Positions 19,028-27,612 of a stretch of DNA of 64,000 bases are shown here, one piece after another; position 1 is the stretch's first letter, and every line of letters starts with the position of its first letter. Origin of the DNA: Mangrovibacterium lignilyticum (GTDB lineage Bacteria > Bacteroidota > Bacteroidia > Bacteroidales > Prolixibacteraceae). Location: positions 761,464 through 825,463 of the forward strand of contig NZ_WKLH01000001.1 in assembly GCF_010882175.1 (NCBI RefSeq), in the 5' to 3' direction. Below the pieces are notes generated by a model that worked only from the letters and a program-made list of their open reading frames with translations, did not search any database and had not been told where the DNA came from. Made by a program: the position numbers and the translations under genes.

Positions 19028-19060
19028 AAAAAAAGCGGAACACTGACTGAAGTATTCCGC
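19028..19060 (-). terminator. Terminator of tRNA-Val copy at 19067
   Basis: The arms GCGGAATACT and AGTGTTCCGC form a strong hairpin followed on the minus strand by seven T residues (19034-19028), right behind the tRNA. Confidence 0.9.
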
Positions 19061-19066
19061 CGTGGT

Positions 19067-19140
19067 GGGCGGTGAGGGAGTCGAACCCCCGACCCTCTGG
19101 GTGTAAACCAGATGCTCTGAACCAACTGAGCTAACCGCCC
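19067..19140 (-). tRNA. tRNA-Val (anticodon UAC), second copy
   Basis: This 74-base gene is identical in sequence to the copy at 18884-18957, with the same cloverleaf and TAC anticodon. The two copies lie 109 bases apart, both read leftward, and each is followed by its own hairpin terminator of related sequence, which suggests duplication of a tRNA-plus-terminator cassette. Confidence 0.97.
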
Positions 19141-19227
19141 GATTTCTTAGAGAACGTGTGCCCTTTCTGTTAAGGCGATGCAAATATAAATGCTTTTTTC
19201 TTCTTCCAAAAAGAAAACGTAAAAATT

Positions 19228-20529
19228 TTAAGAAAAATAATCAGCCACTACAAAGGTACTTCCGCCAACGAACACTAAATCATTGGAATTAGCGTCCTGC
19301 AAGGCTTTGTCCACTGCATCCTTCACATTAGGTACAACAATCCCGTTCAAGCCAAACATAGCTGCTTTTTGCGCAAATTCATGTGCATCGAGTGCTCGTG
19401 GGATACTTGCCTGGGTGAAAATATAATGTGCTTCGGCAGGCAATAGCGCCAAAACATGATCCAAACTTTTATCATTAACCATACCGATGACCATGTACAA
19501 TTCTTTCCAGGCTGTTTGACGGATTTGCGTAACCAAATGACGAATCCCGGCTTCGTTGTGGCCGGTATCACAAACCACCATTGGGTTGGCTCCCACTATT
19601 TCCCAACGACCACGCAAACCTGTATTTTCACGCACCTTACTCAACCCTTTATAAATGTTTTCCAAAGTAATTGACCAACCTTGTTCCATAAGCAATTCAA
19701 AAGCTTTGAGAACACCGCCAATATTTTGGCGCTGATAAGCTCCCAACAAATCGGTCTGCAATCCTTCAAGGTATAGTTTTCCATCTTTGTGAAAATTGAA
19801 CCGTTGCTGACCTATCGGCAGCAGCATGCTATAGCCAGCAGTGTATTCCTCATCGGCAAAATAGATGGGTGCGTCTTCTTCCTTTGCTTTTTCTACAAAA
19901 ATGGAATTGTATTTCGCATTACTTTCTGAAATAATCACCGGAACTTTGAGTTTGATAATACCCGCTTTTTCTGCGGCAATCAAGGAAATTGAATCTCCCA
20001 ACAACGCAGTATGATCCAAACTGATGTTGGTTATCAGCGACAAATTCGGCATGATGATGTTGGTCGAATCCAACCGGCCCCCTAAACCGACTTCAATTAC
20101 TGCCACATCCACTTTCATTTGTTGGAAATACCAGAAAGCCATGGCGACCGTTATTTCGAAGAATGAAGGTTCCAGGCCCATCTTTTTATTCTGCCGTTCA
20201 AAATCACCGACAAAATCAATCACTGCCTGCTCGGTAATCATCTGTCCATTTACCCGAATCCGCTCCCGAAAATCAATTAAATGAGGGGATGTGTACAAAC
20301 CAACCTTGCAACCTGACTCCTGAAGTACCGAAGCCAACATGTGCGAAACAGACCCTTTACCATTGGTTCCAGCAACATGAATCGTCTTAAAAAAACGGTG
20401 CGGGTGACCATACAATTCATCCAGTACAAGGGTGTTTCCAAGGGTGTTTTTATAGGCTGCAGCACCGGTCCGCTGGTACATGGGCAGCTGACTATATAAG
20501 TAATCTAAAATCTCCTGATAGCTTTTCAT
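19228..20529 (-). CDS. folC: Bifunctional folylpolyglutamate synthase / dihydrofolate synthase
   Basis: A 433-residue cytoplasmic Mur-ligase-family enzyme that adds glutamate to dihydropteroate and to folates. The P-loop is VAGTNGKGSVSHML near residue 50, followed by the 'TSPHLIDFRERIRVNG' block, 'FEITVAMAFWYF' and 'GGRLDSTNI', and 'SLDHTALLGDSISLIAAEKAGI' with the carbamylated-Lys region. The C-terminal domain has 'CDTGHNEAG'. Full length and standard start. The gene reads toward the tRNA-Val pair; no terminator was recognised between them. Confidence 0.95.
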   Translation of the reverse strand: MKSYQEILDYLYSQLPMYQRTGAAAYKNTLGNTLVLDELYGHPHRFFKTIHVAGTNGKGSVSHMLASVLQESGCKVGLYTSPHLIDFRERIRVNGQMITEQAVIDFVGDFERQNKKMGLEPSFFEITVAMAFWYFQQMKVDVAVIEVGLGGRLDSTNIIMPNLSLITNISLDHTALLGDSISLIAAEKAGIIKLKVPVIISESNAKYNSIFVEKAKEEDAPIYFADEEYTAGYSMLLPIGQQRFNFHKDGKLYLEGLQTDLLGAYQRQNIGGVLKAFELLMEQGWSITLENIYKGLSKVRENTGLRGRWEIVGANPMVVCDTGHNEAGIRHLVTQIRQTAWKELYMVIGMVNDKSLDHVLALLPAEAHYIFTQASIPRALDAHEFAQKAAMFGLNGIVVPNVKDAVDKALQDANSNDLVFVGGSTFVVADYFS

Positions 20530-20659
20530 TTCTCACTCAATCACTTAAACCTTTATAATTAACAAGTGTCAATAACTCCTTCACATCTTTTGCTGTTTAA
20601 GCCGACCCGAATCCCTGATTTTTCATACATTGTATTCACAGACACTAAAATGTAAGCTT

Positions 20660-21991
20660 ATGGCAGGCCGCAAACAAACTAAGATCTTCGTGTTGGACAC
20701 GAATGTGATCCTTCATGACCACAACTGTATTTACCAGTTCAAAGATAATGATATCGTCATTCCGTTGACGGTTCTGGAAGAGTTGGATAAATTTAAAAAG
20801 GGAAATGACCCGATCAATTTCCAAGCACGTGAATTTGTGCGTGTTCTGGACGACATTGTCGGTGAGAAATTGTTTAATGGCGGCATTCAACTAAGTCCTG
20901 AATCAGGAAAACTGATTATTGCAACAGGAAAACCCTTCTCTGATTCGTTAAAACAATCGTTCAAAGAAGATATTCCCGATCACCGCATTTTGTCAGTTGC
21001 CGATTTTTATACCAAGGACAATCCAAAGCGATCGACCATTCTGGTAACCAAGGACATTAACCTGCGCATGAAGGCCAAGTCGCTGGGAATTATGTCTGAA
21101 GACTATGAAAATGACAAAATCAAAGACCCGCTGGTATTTGAAAAGTCAATAGTCGAGGTTGAAGGCTACAAAGACATGCTCATTGACGCTTTGTACAACG
21201 AGGGATCCATTCCATTTTCGGAGTCAGGGTTCGAAGAGGCTCCAATGCCCAATGAGTATTACATCCTGAAAGGAAACAAATCGAGCGTTCTTGCTCGCTA
21301 CGAAGCCACATCCAAGCGTATGGTTCGGGTTGAAAAAAGAGTCGCTTACGGAATTAAACCACGCAATGCGGAACAAACCTTCAGCTTGAACTCCTTACTT
21401 AACCCCGATATTAAGCTGGTTTCGCTGAGCGGAAAAGCGGGAACAGGGAAAACTCTGTTGGCACTTGCTGCAGCCTTGGAGCAAAACAAAATGTATGAAC
21501 AGATATTGCTGGCACGTCCAATTGTTGCCCTGAGCAACCGCGACTTGGGATATCTGCCCGGTGATGCAACGGAAAAGATCAGCCCGTACATGCAACCGCT
21601 GTTCGATAACTTGTCAGTCATCAAGCATGCTTTTAATCCCCGCAGCCAGGAATACCAAAAAATTGATGAGCTGTTGAAGGAAGAACGACTCATGATTACC
21701 CCTCTGGCATATATTCGTGGCCGAAGCTTGTCGAACGCCTTTTTCATTGTTGATGAGGCACAAAACCTGACCCCGCATGAAATAAAAACCATCATCACCC
21801 GTGCCGGTGAAGGCACAAAAATGGTGTTCACCGGAGACCTGCAACAAATTGACTCTCCCTACCTGGATTTCAAATCGAACGGCCTGGCCTACATGACCGA
21901 CAAAATGAGAAACCAGGAATTATTCTCGCATGTAAATCTGGTGAAAGGAGAACGCAGCTATCTGGCAGAACTCGCCAGCGATTTGTTATAA
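20660..21991 (+). CDS. PhoH-family protein with N-terminal PIN domain (YlaK/PhoH2-like)
   Basis: A protein of about 443 residues combining an N-terminal PIN ribonuclease-like domain (VLDTNVILHD with the metal-binding Asp; further acidic residues in 'PLTVLEELDKF') and a C-terminal PhoH ATPase domain (Walker A LSGKAGTGKTLLAL, Walker B FFIVDEAQNLTPHE, then VFTGDLQQID). This PIN-PhoH arrangement occurs in PhoH2 proteins, linked to RNA unwinding and cleavage. The ATG at 20660 (MAGRKQTKIF) is chosen over an upstream TTG. It is divergent from folC and ends at a shared terminator. Confidence 0.92.
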   Translation: MAGRKQTKIFVLDTNVILHDHNCIYQFKDNDIVIPLTVLEELDKFKKGNDPINFQAREFVRVLDDIVGEKLFNGGIQLSPESGKLIIATGKPFSDSLKQSFKEDIPDHRILSVADFYTKDNPKRSTILVTKDINLRMKAKSLGIMSEDYENDKIKDPLVFEKSIVEVEGYKDMLIDALYNEGSIPFSESGFEEAPMPNEYYILKGNKSSVLARYEATSKRMVRVEKRVAYGIKPRNAEQTFSLNSLLNPDIKLVSLSGKAGTGKTLLALAAALEQNKMYEQILLARPIVALSNRDLGYLPGDATEKISPYMQPLFDNLSVIKHAFNPRSQEYQKIDELLKEERLMITPLAYIRGRSLSNAFFIVDEAQNLTPHEIKTIITRAGEGTKMVFTGDLQQIDSPYLDFKSNGLAYMTDKMRNQELFSHVNLVKGERSYLAELASDLL

Positions 21992-22022
21992 ACAACCAAA
22001 GCCCATAAATTTTACAAATAAG

Positions 22023-22056
22023 AAAAGACCGGTGATTACCGGTCTTTTGCTTTTTA
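22023..22056. terminator. Bidirectional terminator
   Basis: AAAAGACCGGT pairs with ACCGGTCTTTT around a 4-nt loop (GATT), between the convergent phoH-family gene and the low-complexity protein gene. T-rich sequence follows on the plus strand. Confidence 0.9.
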
Positions 22057-22069
22057 TCTCATTTCTCAA

Positions 22070-23371
22070 TTAATTTCTTCGACTGCGTTGCTGTTTCTTC
22101 TCGCCACTCGAGCTCGAACGTTTCGAACTTGCCGCTTGCTCTTTCCGGCCACTTGACGATTGTTTGGCAACAGACTGTCCGGAAGACCGGCTACTTCGAC
22201 TCACATTAGCACTGGAGCTCTTCCTGCTTTTGCTTGATTCAACCTTACGACTTTGCGTTGATCGGGCAGCAGAAGAACCGGAATTAGAGGATGGTGAAGT
22301 TTTTACTTTTGCTTGTCGGCTTGCTCCGGAGTTGGAATTGGTTGAGTTATTCGATTTTGCTTCATTCCGCTGGTAAGTCGACCGTCCTGAATTCGTTGAA
22401 GATGACTGCCCGCGAGTATATGATTGATTGGCAGAATTGCTGCTCTCATAGCTTCGCTTCTGTTGCCCGCTTTTCAATGGTTCCGCTTTTGAACGACTAC
22501 TTTGAGTCGTTGTTGACGTGCTCGAACCGGTTCCCGTTGAAGTAGTTGTCCGTTGAGAATACCCCGGACGGGAACTGCTTGTGGAGCCGGACGAACTGAC
22601 TCGCTGGCGCTGTTCGTTAACCGAACGGTTTCTGTTCATCTCATATTTGTTTGAATATCCGGAATTCCGGGATGAAAACGACCGATCCGGATGACGCTGT
22701 CCATAGTCGTTTCGGTGCACCTGGCGCTGAAGCTCTACTGCTCTTGGATTGTACCGTGAATTACTGTAATGATACGTATTTACATGATAATCGACGTGAA
22801 CATGCAAGTGTTTATGATACCTGTAAGTTGGCAAACATCTGTAATGCCTGTATCTGGACGGATAATAGCCCCAGTAGTACGGTGAGTGCCAGACAACGTA
22901 AGTCGGGCGTAAAAACCAACTTAAGATCAGTGGTGCATGTACATAAACGGGATTAATAATGTAATTTGGACCGTACAGATACGGATCACCAACAACCTGC
23001 ACATAAAAATGATTGTTCGTTTGACGACCGACATCAAAAGTCGCCACATCCTGGAAGATATTCCGATCCAACACGGCCTGGATGGTTACGGAGTGAATTC
23101 CATATTCGTACAGTTCAACAACTCTCAGGTAATCTACGAAACCGTCGTTGTTTAAATCCAGGTTCGAAATCTGCATTCGCGGATCATTCAACCGTTCCTC
23201 AAATTCCTGCAGATTTTGGGATTCCCCGAAAAGGTAAGCCACTGCTTCCAAATCCAGGTTATCACTCATATCGTAACCAACAGAACGAACATTATAACTG
23301 TGGTAATTTTGGGCAGAAGCTCCGAGCGACACCAAAGTCGCCATCAGTAATATGGTAAATTTTGTTTTCAT
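22070..23371 (-). CDS. Secreted protein with EF-hand-like loop and Ser/Arg-rich low-complexity tail
   Basis: A 433-residue exported protein. A signal peptide (MKTKFTILLMATLVSLGASA) is followed by a globular N-terminal half containing NLDLNNDGFVDYLRV, a calcium-loop-like Asp/Asn pattern, and a middle segment rich in Tyr, His and Pro. From about residue 225 to the end the chain is low complexity, dominated by Ser, Arg, Gln, Thr and Lys, very basic and probably disordered. The composition suggests adhesion, polymer binding or nucleic acid contact at the cell surface, but that is only inference. I know no functional assignment. It is transcribed alone. Confidence 0.7.
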   Translation of the reverse strand: MKTKFTILLMATLVSLGASAQNYHSYNVRSVGYDMSDNLDLEAVAYLFGESQNLQEFEERLNDPRMQISNLDLNNDGFVDYLRVVELYEYGIHSVTIQAVLDRNIFQDVATFDVGRQTNNHFYVQVVGDPYLYGPNYIINPVYVHAPLILSWFLRPTYVVWHSPYYWGYYPSRYRHYRCLPTYRYHKHLHVHVDYHVNTYHYSNSRYNPRAVELQRQVHRNDYGQRHPDRSFSSRNSGYSNKYEMNRNRSVNEQRQRVSSSGSTSSSRPGYSQRTTTSTGTGSSTSTTTQSSRSKAEPLKSGQQKRSYESSNSANQSYTRGQSSSTNSGRSTYQRNEAKSNNSTNSNSGASRQAKVKTSPSSNSGSSAARSTQSRKVESSKSRKSSSANVSRSSRSSGQSVAKQSSSGRKEQAASSKRSSSSGEKKQQRSRRN

Positions 23372-23737
23372 CTTTTCCAGTTTTAGTTTGTTTCGGGTTA
23401 ACTCATCCCCATTTCGAATTCGAAAATCGGGAGTAAATCAAGGTGCATCGAAATGCTCCAGTCTTTTTCTCCTTGAACGTTTAGAAATTAATTTCATATT
23501 GGTGTAAAATCAAATTTCGTACCCTTTCTTTAAAACGACTGAGATTATTTAATTAAACAACCGAAAAAATCCACTATCAAAAGCCACCGAACTCAAACAC
23601 AAACAACAAAACAACAACCACTTAGAACAAACACTACACATATGATTTAAAACATAAAAATCCTTCAGAAATAAATAACAATAGAAATTTGGGCATCCCA
23701 AAGGTTTAAGCCATTTTCGACTAAAATTTATCAGTAT
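23372..23737. other. AT-rich divergent intergenic region, nothing recognised
   Basis: These 366 bases between the low-complexity protein gene and suhB hold no convincing ORF, RNA gene or strong hairpin. The stretch around 23540-23690 is strongly A-rich. Promoters for both flanking genes should lie here, but no exact -33/-7 pair was found. Confidence 0.5.
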
Positions 23738-24529
23738 ATGGATTTACAACATATTTGCCGCGAGATCGGCACACTGGCTCAGGAAGCCGGACAATTTATA
23801 CGGGAACAACGCTCGCAAATCACGAACGACGATATTGAACTGAAAGGCAAAGCCAGCCTGGTTACTTACGTTGATAAGGAAGCAGAGAAAATGATCGTCG
23901 CCCGCTTGCGGGAACTGCTTCCCGAAGCCGGTTTTATTACCGAAGAAGGAACAGCAACTGAAAGTGGCGAGGAATACAAATGGGTGATCGACCCACTGGA
24001 CGGAACCACCAATTTCATCCATGGCATTTTCCCGCACTCTGTTTCCATTGCACTGACCAAAGACAATAACCCAATTGCCGGTGTGGTCTATGAAATTGGG
24101 CAGAACGAACTCTTTTCGGCCTGGAAAGGCGGCGGCGCTTACCTGAACGATCAACCCATTGCTGTTTCAAAATCGGCTACACACGAGGACGTATTGCTGG
24201 CTACCGGATTTCCGTATTACAATTTCGACAAACTGGAATCCTATTTAAAAGTGCTGGAGTTTTTCATGATTGAAACCCGGGGCATGCGCCGCATGGGCTC
24301 AGCTGCTGTTGATCTTGCCTATGTAGCTTGTGGTCGTTTCGATGGCTTTTTCGAACATGCCCTGCACGCCTGGGATGTAGCAGCCGGCGTTTTGTTGGTT
24401 CAGGAAGCCGGAGGAAAAGTAACCGATTTTAAAGGTGGCGACAAATACCTGTTTGGCAAAGAGCTGATTTCGGCCAATGCCAATTACTTCCCGGCCTTTT
24501 TTGCCAAAGTAAATGAACACCTCGAATAG
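23738..24529 (+). CDS. Inositol-1-monophosphatase family protein (SuhB-like)
   Basis: A 263-residue Mg-dependent, Li-sensitive phosphatase fold. The metal site motifs are intact: TEEGT (Glu), WVIDPLDGTTNFIHG (Asp, Asp, and the loop), and HAWDVAAGVLLVQEAGG (Asp). Members dephosphorylate inositol phosphates and related sugar phosphates; the true substrate here is not certain. It is the first of four co-directional genes (this gene, a coiled-coil protein, GT2 glycosyltransferase, corA). Confidence 0.92.
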   Translation: MDLQHICREIGTLAQEAGQFIREQRSQITNDDIELKGKASLVTYVDKEAEKMIVARLRELLPEAGFITEEGTATESGEEYKWVIDPLDGTTNFIHGIFPHSVSIALTKDNNPIAGVVYEIGQNELFSAWKGGGAYLNDQPIAVSKSATHEDVLLATGFPYYNFDKLESYLKVLEFFMIETRGMRRMGSAAVDLAYVACGRFDGFFEHALHAWDVAAGVLLVQEAGGKVTDFKGGDKYLFGKELISANANYFPAFFAKVNEHLE

Positions 24530-24591
24530 TTTTACAGCAAGGTACTTGGGCGTCGTGCGGTAATCAGTTAAATTGCATCAAAAAGCATATC

Positions 24592-25062
24592 ATGGCTGAG
24601 AAGGAAATTGCATTACTTAAAGAGCAGGTTGAAAAGCTCAAACAAAAAAGCTTCGACCTGGAAGCATGGAAAAATCAAACGCTGCTTTTTCTGAACCGGA
24701 TTTTCGGAGGCTCCCACCCGATTGTCAAAATGATTTTGGATCTGAAGTACGATTATTCGAGCTGGCACCTGCGCGAAGCAACCGGCAACGAAAAATCGGG
24801 CGATCCGGTGAAAATGCAAGCCCGCGAGATTTTGGAAGCAGCTATTCTCGAATTGCAAACACTTGGCTTACCCGGTCAAACCGGAGCCGGCGACAAAACC
24901 AAAGAGCTTTTGCAACAGGAGATGACCGGCAAACAATGGAAGGAATTATCCGACATTATCTCCGATAAAACGGAAAATCAAACGGCCGAAATACGGGAGA
25001 AACTCGGGCAGCTTTCCAAAGAACAGTTAATTGATATTTTGACCGGAATTTTGAATTCCTGA
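24592..25062 (+). CDS. Uncharacterised coiled-coil protein
   Basis: A 156-residue soluble protein. The first 35 residues are a heptad-like coiled coil (KEIALLKEQVEKLKQKSFDL), followed by a helical region with a Trp and the LNRIFGGSHPIVKMI block, and a Lys/Glu/Gln-rich C-terminal half that also looks helical. No catalytic motif, signal peptide or membrane helix is visible and I recognise no family. It lies 62 bases after suhB and 14 bases before the glycosyltransferase, so co-transcription with the latter is likely. Confidence 0.65.
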   Translation: MAEKEIALLKEQVEKLKQKSFDLEAWKNQTLLFLNRIFGGSHPIVKMILDLKYDYSSWHLREATGNEKSGDPVKMQAREILEAAILELQTLGLPGQTGAGDKTKELLQQEMTGKQWKELSDIISDKTENQTAEIREKLGQLSKEQLIDILTGILNS

Positions 25063-25076
25063 CTATCTTTGGCCGA

Positions 25077-26108
25077 ATGGAACATGCCAAAATCGCGATC
25101 GTTATTTTAAACTGGAATGGTGAAAAACTGCTTCCTCAGTTTCTGCCATCGGTTATTCAACACAGCCAACTCGAAGGAACCGAGATCATTGTTGCCGACA
25201 ATGGATCGACCGACAGCTCAATGACGCTACTCGAAAAACAATTCCCCGAGGTTACCCGACTTCAATTACCTCAAAACTATGGCTTTGCTTTGGGATACAA
25301 CGAAGCACTGAAACAAATCGATGCACAATATTACATCCTGCTGAATTCGGATGTGGAAGTGGTCGATGGCTGGCTCGAACCAATGATTTCGATCTTTGAA
25401 AATGACCCGGCAGTCGCAGCCGTTCAACCTAAAATATTAAGCTGGCACAACAAGCAGGAGTTCGAATACGGCGGTGCAGCCGGTGGTTACATCGACAAGC
25501 TAGGCTTCCCGTTTTGCCGCGGCCGCATCCTGAATGTGGTGGAGAAAGATGAAGGCCAGTACAACGACGAAGTAAATATATTTTGGGCCAGTGGCGCCTG
25601 CTTTGCCGTTCGTGCAAGCCTGTACCACAAAGCCGGCGGTTTCGATTCCGACTTTTGGGCCCACATGGAAGAGATCGATTTGTGCTGGCGCTTAAAAAAC
25701 TTTGGTTATCAAATCCGCTTCACCCCCTTCAGCCAGGTTTACCACTTGGGCGGAGGCAGTCTTCCCTACAACAATCCCCGAAAACTGTTCCTCAATTTTC
25801 GCAACAGCTTGTTCATGCTTTACAAGAATTGTCCGCCAAACCGGCTCTTCCAGGTACTCGTTGTTCGAATGATTCTGGACGCCTTCGCCGGTTTCAAATT
25901 ACTGGCCGAGGGAAACCCTAAAGGACTCTCCAGCGTTTGTAAAGCCCATTGGGCGCTCTATTCAAACTGGAACCGACTGAAAGCCAAACGCCGCCAACTA
26001 AAAACTGAAGCCGCACCCAAGTGGCACGACGAAATCCTCTGCAAAAGCCTGATTTGGAAGTTCTACCTGCAAAAGAAACGCACGTTTAGGGAGCTGATTA
26101 ATTCTTAA
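25077..26108 (+). CDS. Family 2 glycosyltransferase
   Basis: A 343-residue GT-A-fold transferase. 'VILNWNG' opens the nucleotide-binding fold, 'VADNGSTDSS' holds the UDP/dTDP-sugar contacts, LLNSDVEVVDGWL contains the metal-binding D-x-D equivalent (SDVE), and 'FWAHMEEIDLCWRLKNFGY' carries the ED-type catalytic block. This is the rhamnosyltransferase-like branch of GT2, which usually builds surface polysaccharide or lipopolysaccharide. No membrane helix is clear, and donor and acceptor are unknown. It starts 14 bases after the coiled-coil gene. Confidence 0.88.
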   Translation: MEHAKIAIVILNWNGEKLLPQFLPSVIQHSQLEGTEIIVADNGSTDSSMTLLEKQFPEVTRLQLPQNYGFALGYNEALKQIDAQYYILLNSDVEVVDGWLEPMISIFENDPAVAAVQPKILSWHNKQEFEYGGAAGGYIDKLGFPFCRGRILNVVEKDEGQYNDEVNIFWASGACFAVRASLYHKAGGFDSDFWAHMEEIDLCWRLKNFGYQIRFTPFSQVYHLGGGSLPYNNPRKLFLNFRNSLFMLYKNCPPNRLFQVLVVRMILDAFAGFKLLAEGNPKGLSSVCKAHWALYSNWNRLKAKRRQLKTEAAPKWHDEILCKSLIWKFYLQKKRTFRELINS

Positions 26109-26188
26109 CAACCCGAAAACCTGAACCCGGCACAACAACGTTGTAAATTCGGCAAACTGATTGTATATTGAATTAAATTTTCTACGAC

Positions 26189-27163
26189 ATGAAACATGCA
26201 GCCATCAACGCCTTCTACATCGATTCTGTTGCCAAAACAACCGAGAAAATCACATCCGACATTTTCCCAAAGTTGCGAAACGATGCGGATTACATTTGGC
26301 TTCAATTAGACTTAAACTCCGCTGAAACCAAGCGGCTGGTCGAATCGCTGCATGAAAACGAGATCATCACCACAGCACTCACCCGGGAAGATTCGCGCCC
26401 AAGGCTCGCTGTTTATCCCGACGAGCTGTTGCTGGTTGTTCGGGGCGTAAACCTGATTAAGGGTGAAAAACCCGAAAATATGATTTCGGTCCGCATCTTA
26501 GCCACCAAAAATATGGTGATTACCTGCCAGAAAAAGAGCCTGAACGCAATCAAGTCGTTGGTGACGGATATGGAGCAAAACAAGGCACCCAAAACAACCG
26601 GTGATTTCATTGTTCGCCTGAATGAACGACTGGTTTTCAATATGAGTGAGGTGATGGAAGATATTGAGGAAGCAGCCATCTCGATGGAAGAAATGGTGCT
26701 CGACGATGCGGGCGACGACGACGAACGCAAAGATGAATTGTATAATCTCCGGCGCCAAATCATTCAACTCAAACGCTTCCTGCTTCCACAACGCGATGCC
26801 CTGAATAAATTGCAGATTGAGAAAACCAACTGGATGACCACCAAGCAACAACTTCGTTTGCGCGAGGTGAGCGACTACCTGATGCGTTACCTCGAAATGC
26901 TGGAAGCAGCCCGCGAACTGGCATCGGTAAGCCAGGAAACACTCATCAACCGATCGAACGAACAAATTAACAGCCGCATGTATTTGCTGTCAATCATCAC
27001 CGCGCTGTTCCTGCCGCTGAGCTTCTTCACCGGCCTGCTGGGCGTCAACCTGGCCGGCATTCCACGTGCCGAAAATCACTATGCCTTTGGCTTTTTCGTG
27101 CTCATTCTGCTCGTTATTGTCGCGTTCCAGTTTTGGTTTTTCAGAAAGAATAAGTGGCTGTAA
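26189..27163 (+). CDS. CorA-family divalent cation transporter
   Basis: A 324-residue inner-membrane channel. The long cytoplasmic N-terminal domain ends in helices with many charged residues (MVLDDAGDDDERKDELYNL), and two C-terminal membrane helices follow, with the family's GVN signature at the pore mouth (FTGLLGVNLAGIP). The residue after GVN differs from the GMN of Mg-selective CorA, matching the ZntB-like/CorA-II branch, so the ion (Mg, Zn or other) is open. The C-terminus ends in the basic FRKNKWL typical of the family. The coding sequence stops just before the 21-bp repeat array. Confidence 0.9.
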   Translation: MKHAAINAFYIDSVAKTTEKITSDIFPKLRNDADYIWLQLDLNSAETKRLVESLHENEIITTALTREDSRPRLAVYPDELLLVVRGVNLIKGEKPENMISVRILATKNMVITCQKKSLNAIKSLVTDMEQNKAPKTTGDFIVRLNERLVFNMSEVMEDIEEAAISMEEMVLDDAGDDDERKDELYNLRRQIIQLKRFLLPQRDALNKLQIEKTNWMTTKQQLRLREVSDYLMRYLEMLEAARELASVSQETLINRSNEQINSRMYLLSIITALFLPLSFFTGLLGVNLAGIPRAENHYAFGFFVLILLVIVAFQFWFFRKNKWL

Positions 27164-27209
27164 GCGCGGCACTTCCCCACCCAACCGACAGTGATCAAAG
27201 TCCGGATCG

Positions 27210-27503
27210 AACAGCTTTCCGGCAAAGCAGCGATGTTCGCGGACAACGCAGCGATGTACCCGGGTAACGTGTCGATGTCCGCCGGCGAAGCGACGAAGTA
27301 GTCGGGTAACACAGCGATGTCCTCCGGCGAAGCAGCGAAGTAGTCGGTTAACACGGCGATGCTCCCGGGTAAAGCAGCGATGTCCGCCGGTACCACATCG
27401 ATATTCTCAGCTAAAGCGGCGATGGGGCAGGTTAACACGGCGATGTGCCCGGATAGCGTTTCGATGTCTTAAGGTGAGGCAGCGATGGGCCCGGGTGGGT
27501 ACC
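27210..27503. repeat. Tandem array of 13 degenerate 21-bp units
   Basis: A CGA core recurs at exactly 21-base intervals at 27231, 27252, 27273, 27294, 27315, 27336, 27357, 27378, 27399, 27420, 27441, 27462 and 27483. Ten units read CGATG, two CGAAG and one CGATA; flanks are variable GC-rich sequence (often AACACAG before and TCCNCCGG after). Units at 27272-27310 and 27314-27352 are near-identical 39-42 base blocks. No insertion or deletion breaks the phase. On the minus strand one frame encodes heptapeptides of the form PxxIAxL, but it is interrupted by a stop near 27471. It fills the corA-hsp20 intergenic gap. Confidence 0.9.
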
Positions 27504-27517
27504 GTATCAGACGGGAC

Positions 27518-27548
27518 AAAAAAAGCCCCATCCTCGGGGGACAGGGCC
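27518..27548 (-). terminator. Terminator of the hsp20 gene
   Basis: On the minus strand a GC-rich hairpin (GCCC..GGGGC arms) ends in seven T residues (27524-27518), about 65 bases after the hsp20 stop. It sits at the edge of the 21-bp repeat array. Confidence 0.75.
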
Positions 27549-27612
27549 TTCAAATCTAAAACTAAACTAAAACCAATTTTGAAAAATTTTACGAAATGTC
27601 TTGTTGTGCTGC

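Noticed and set aside
27210-27503. Array as a CRISPR locus
   Set aside because: Units are 21 bases with no alternation of constant repeats and unique spacers, no leader and no cas genes nearby.
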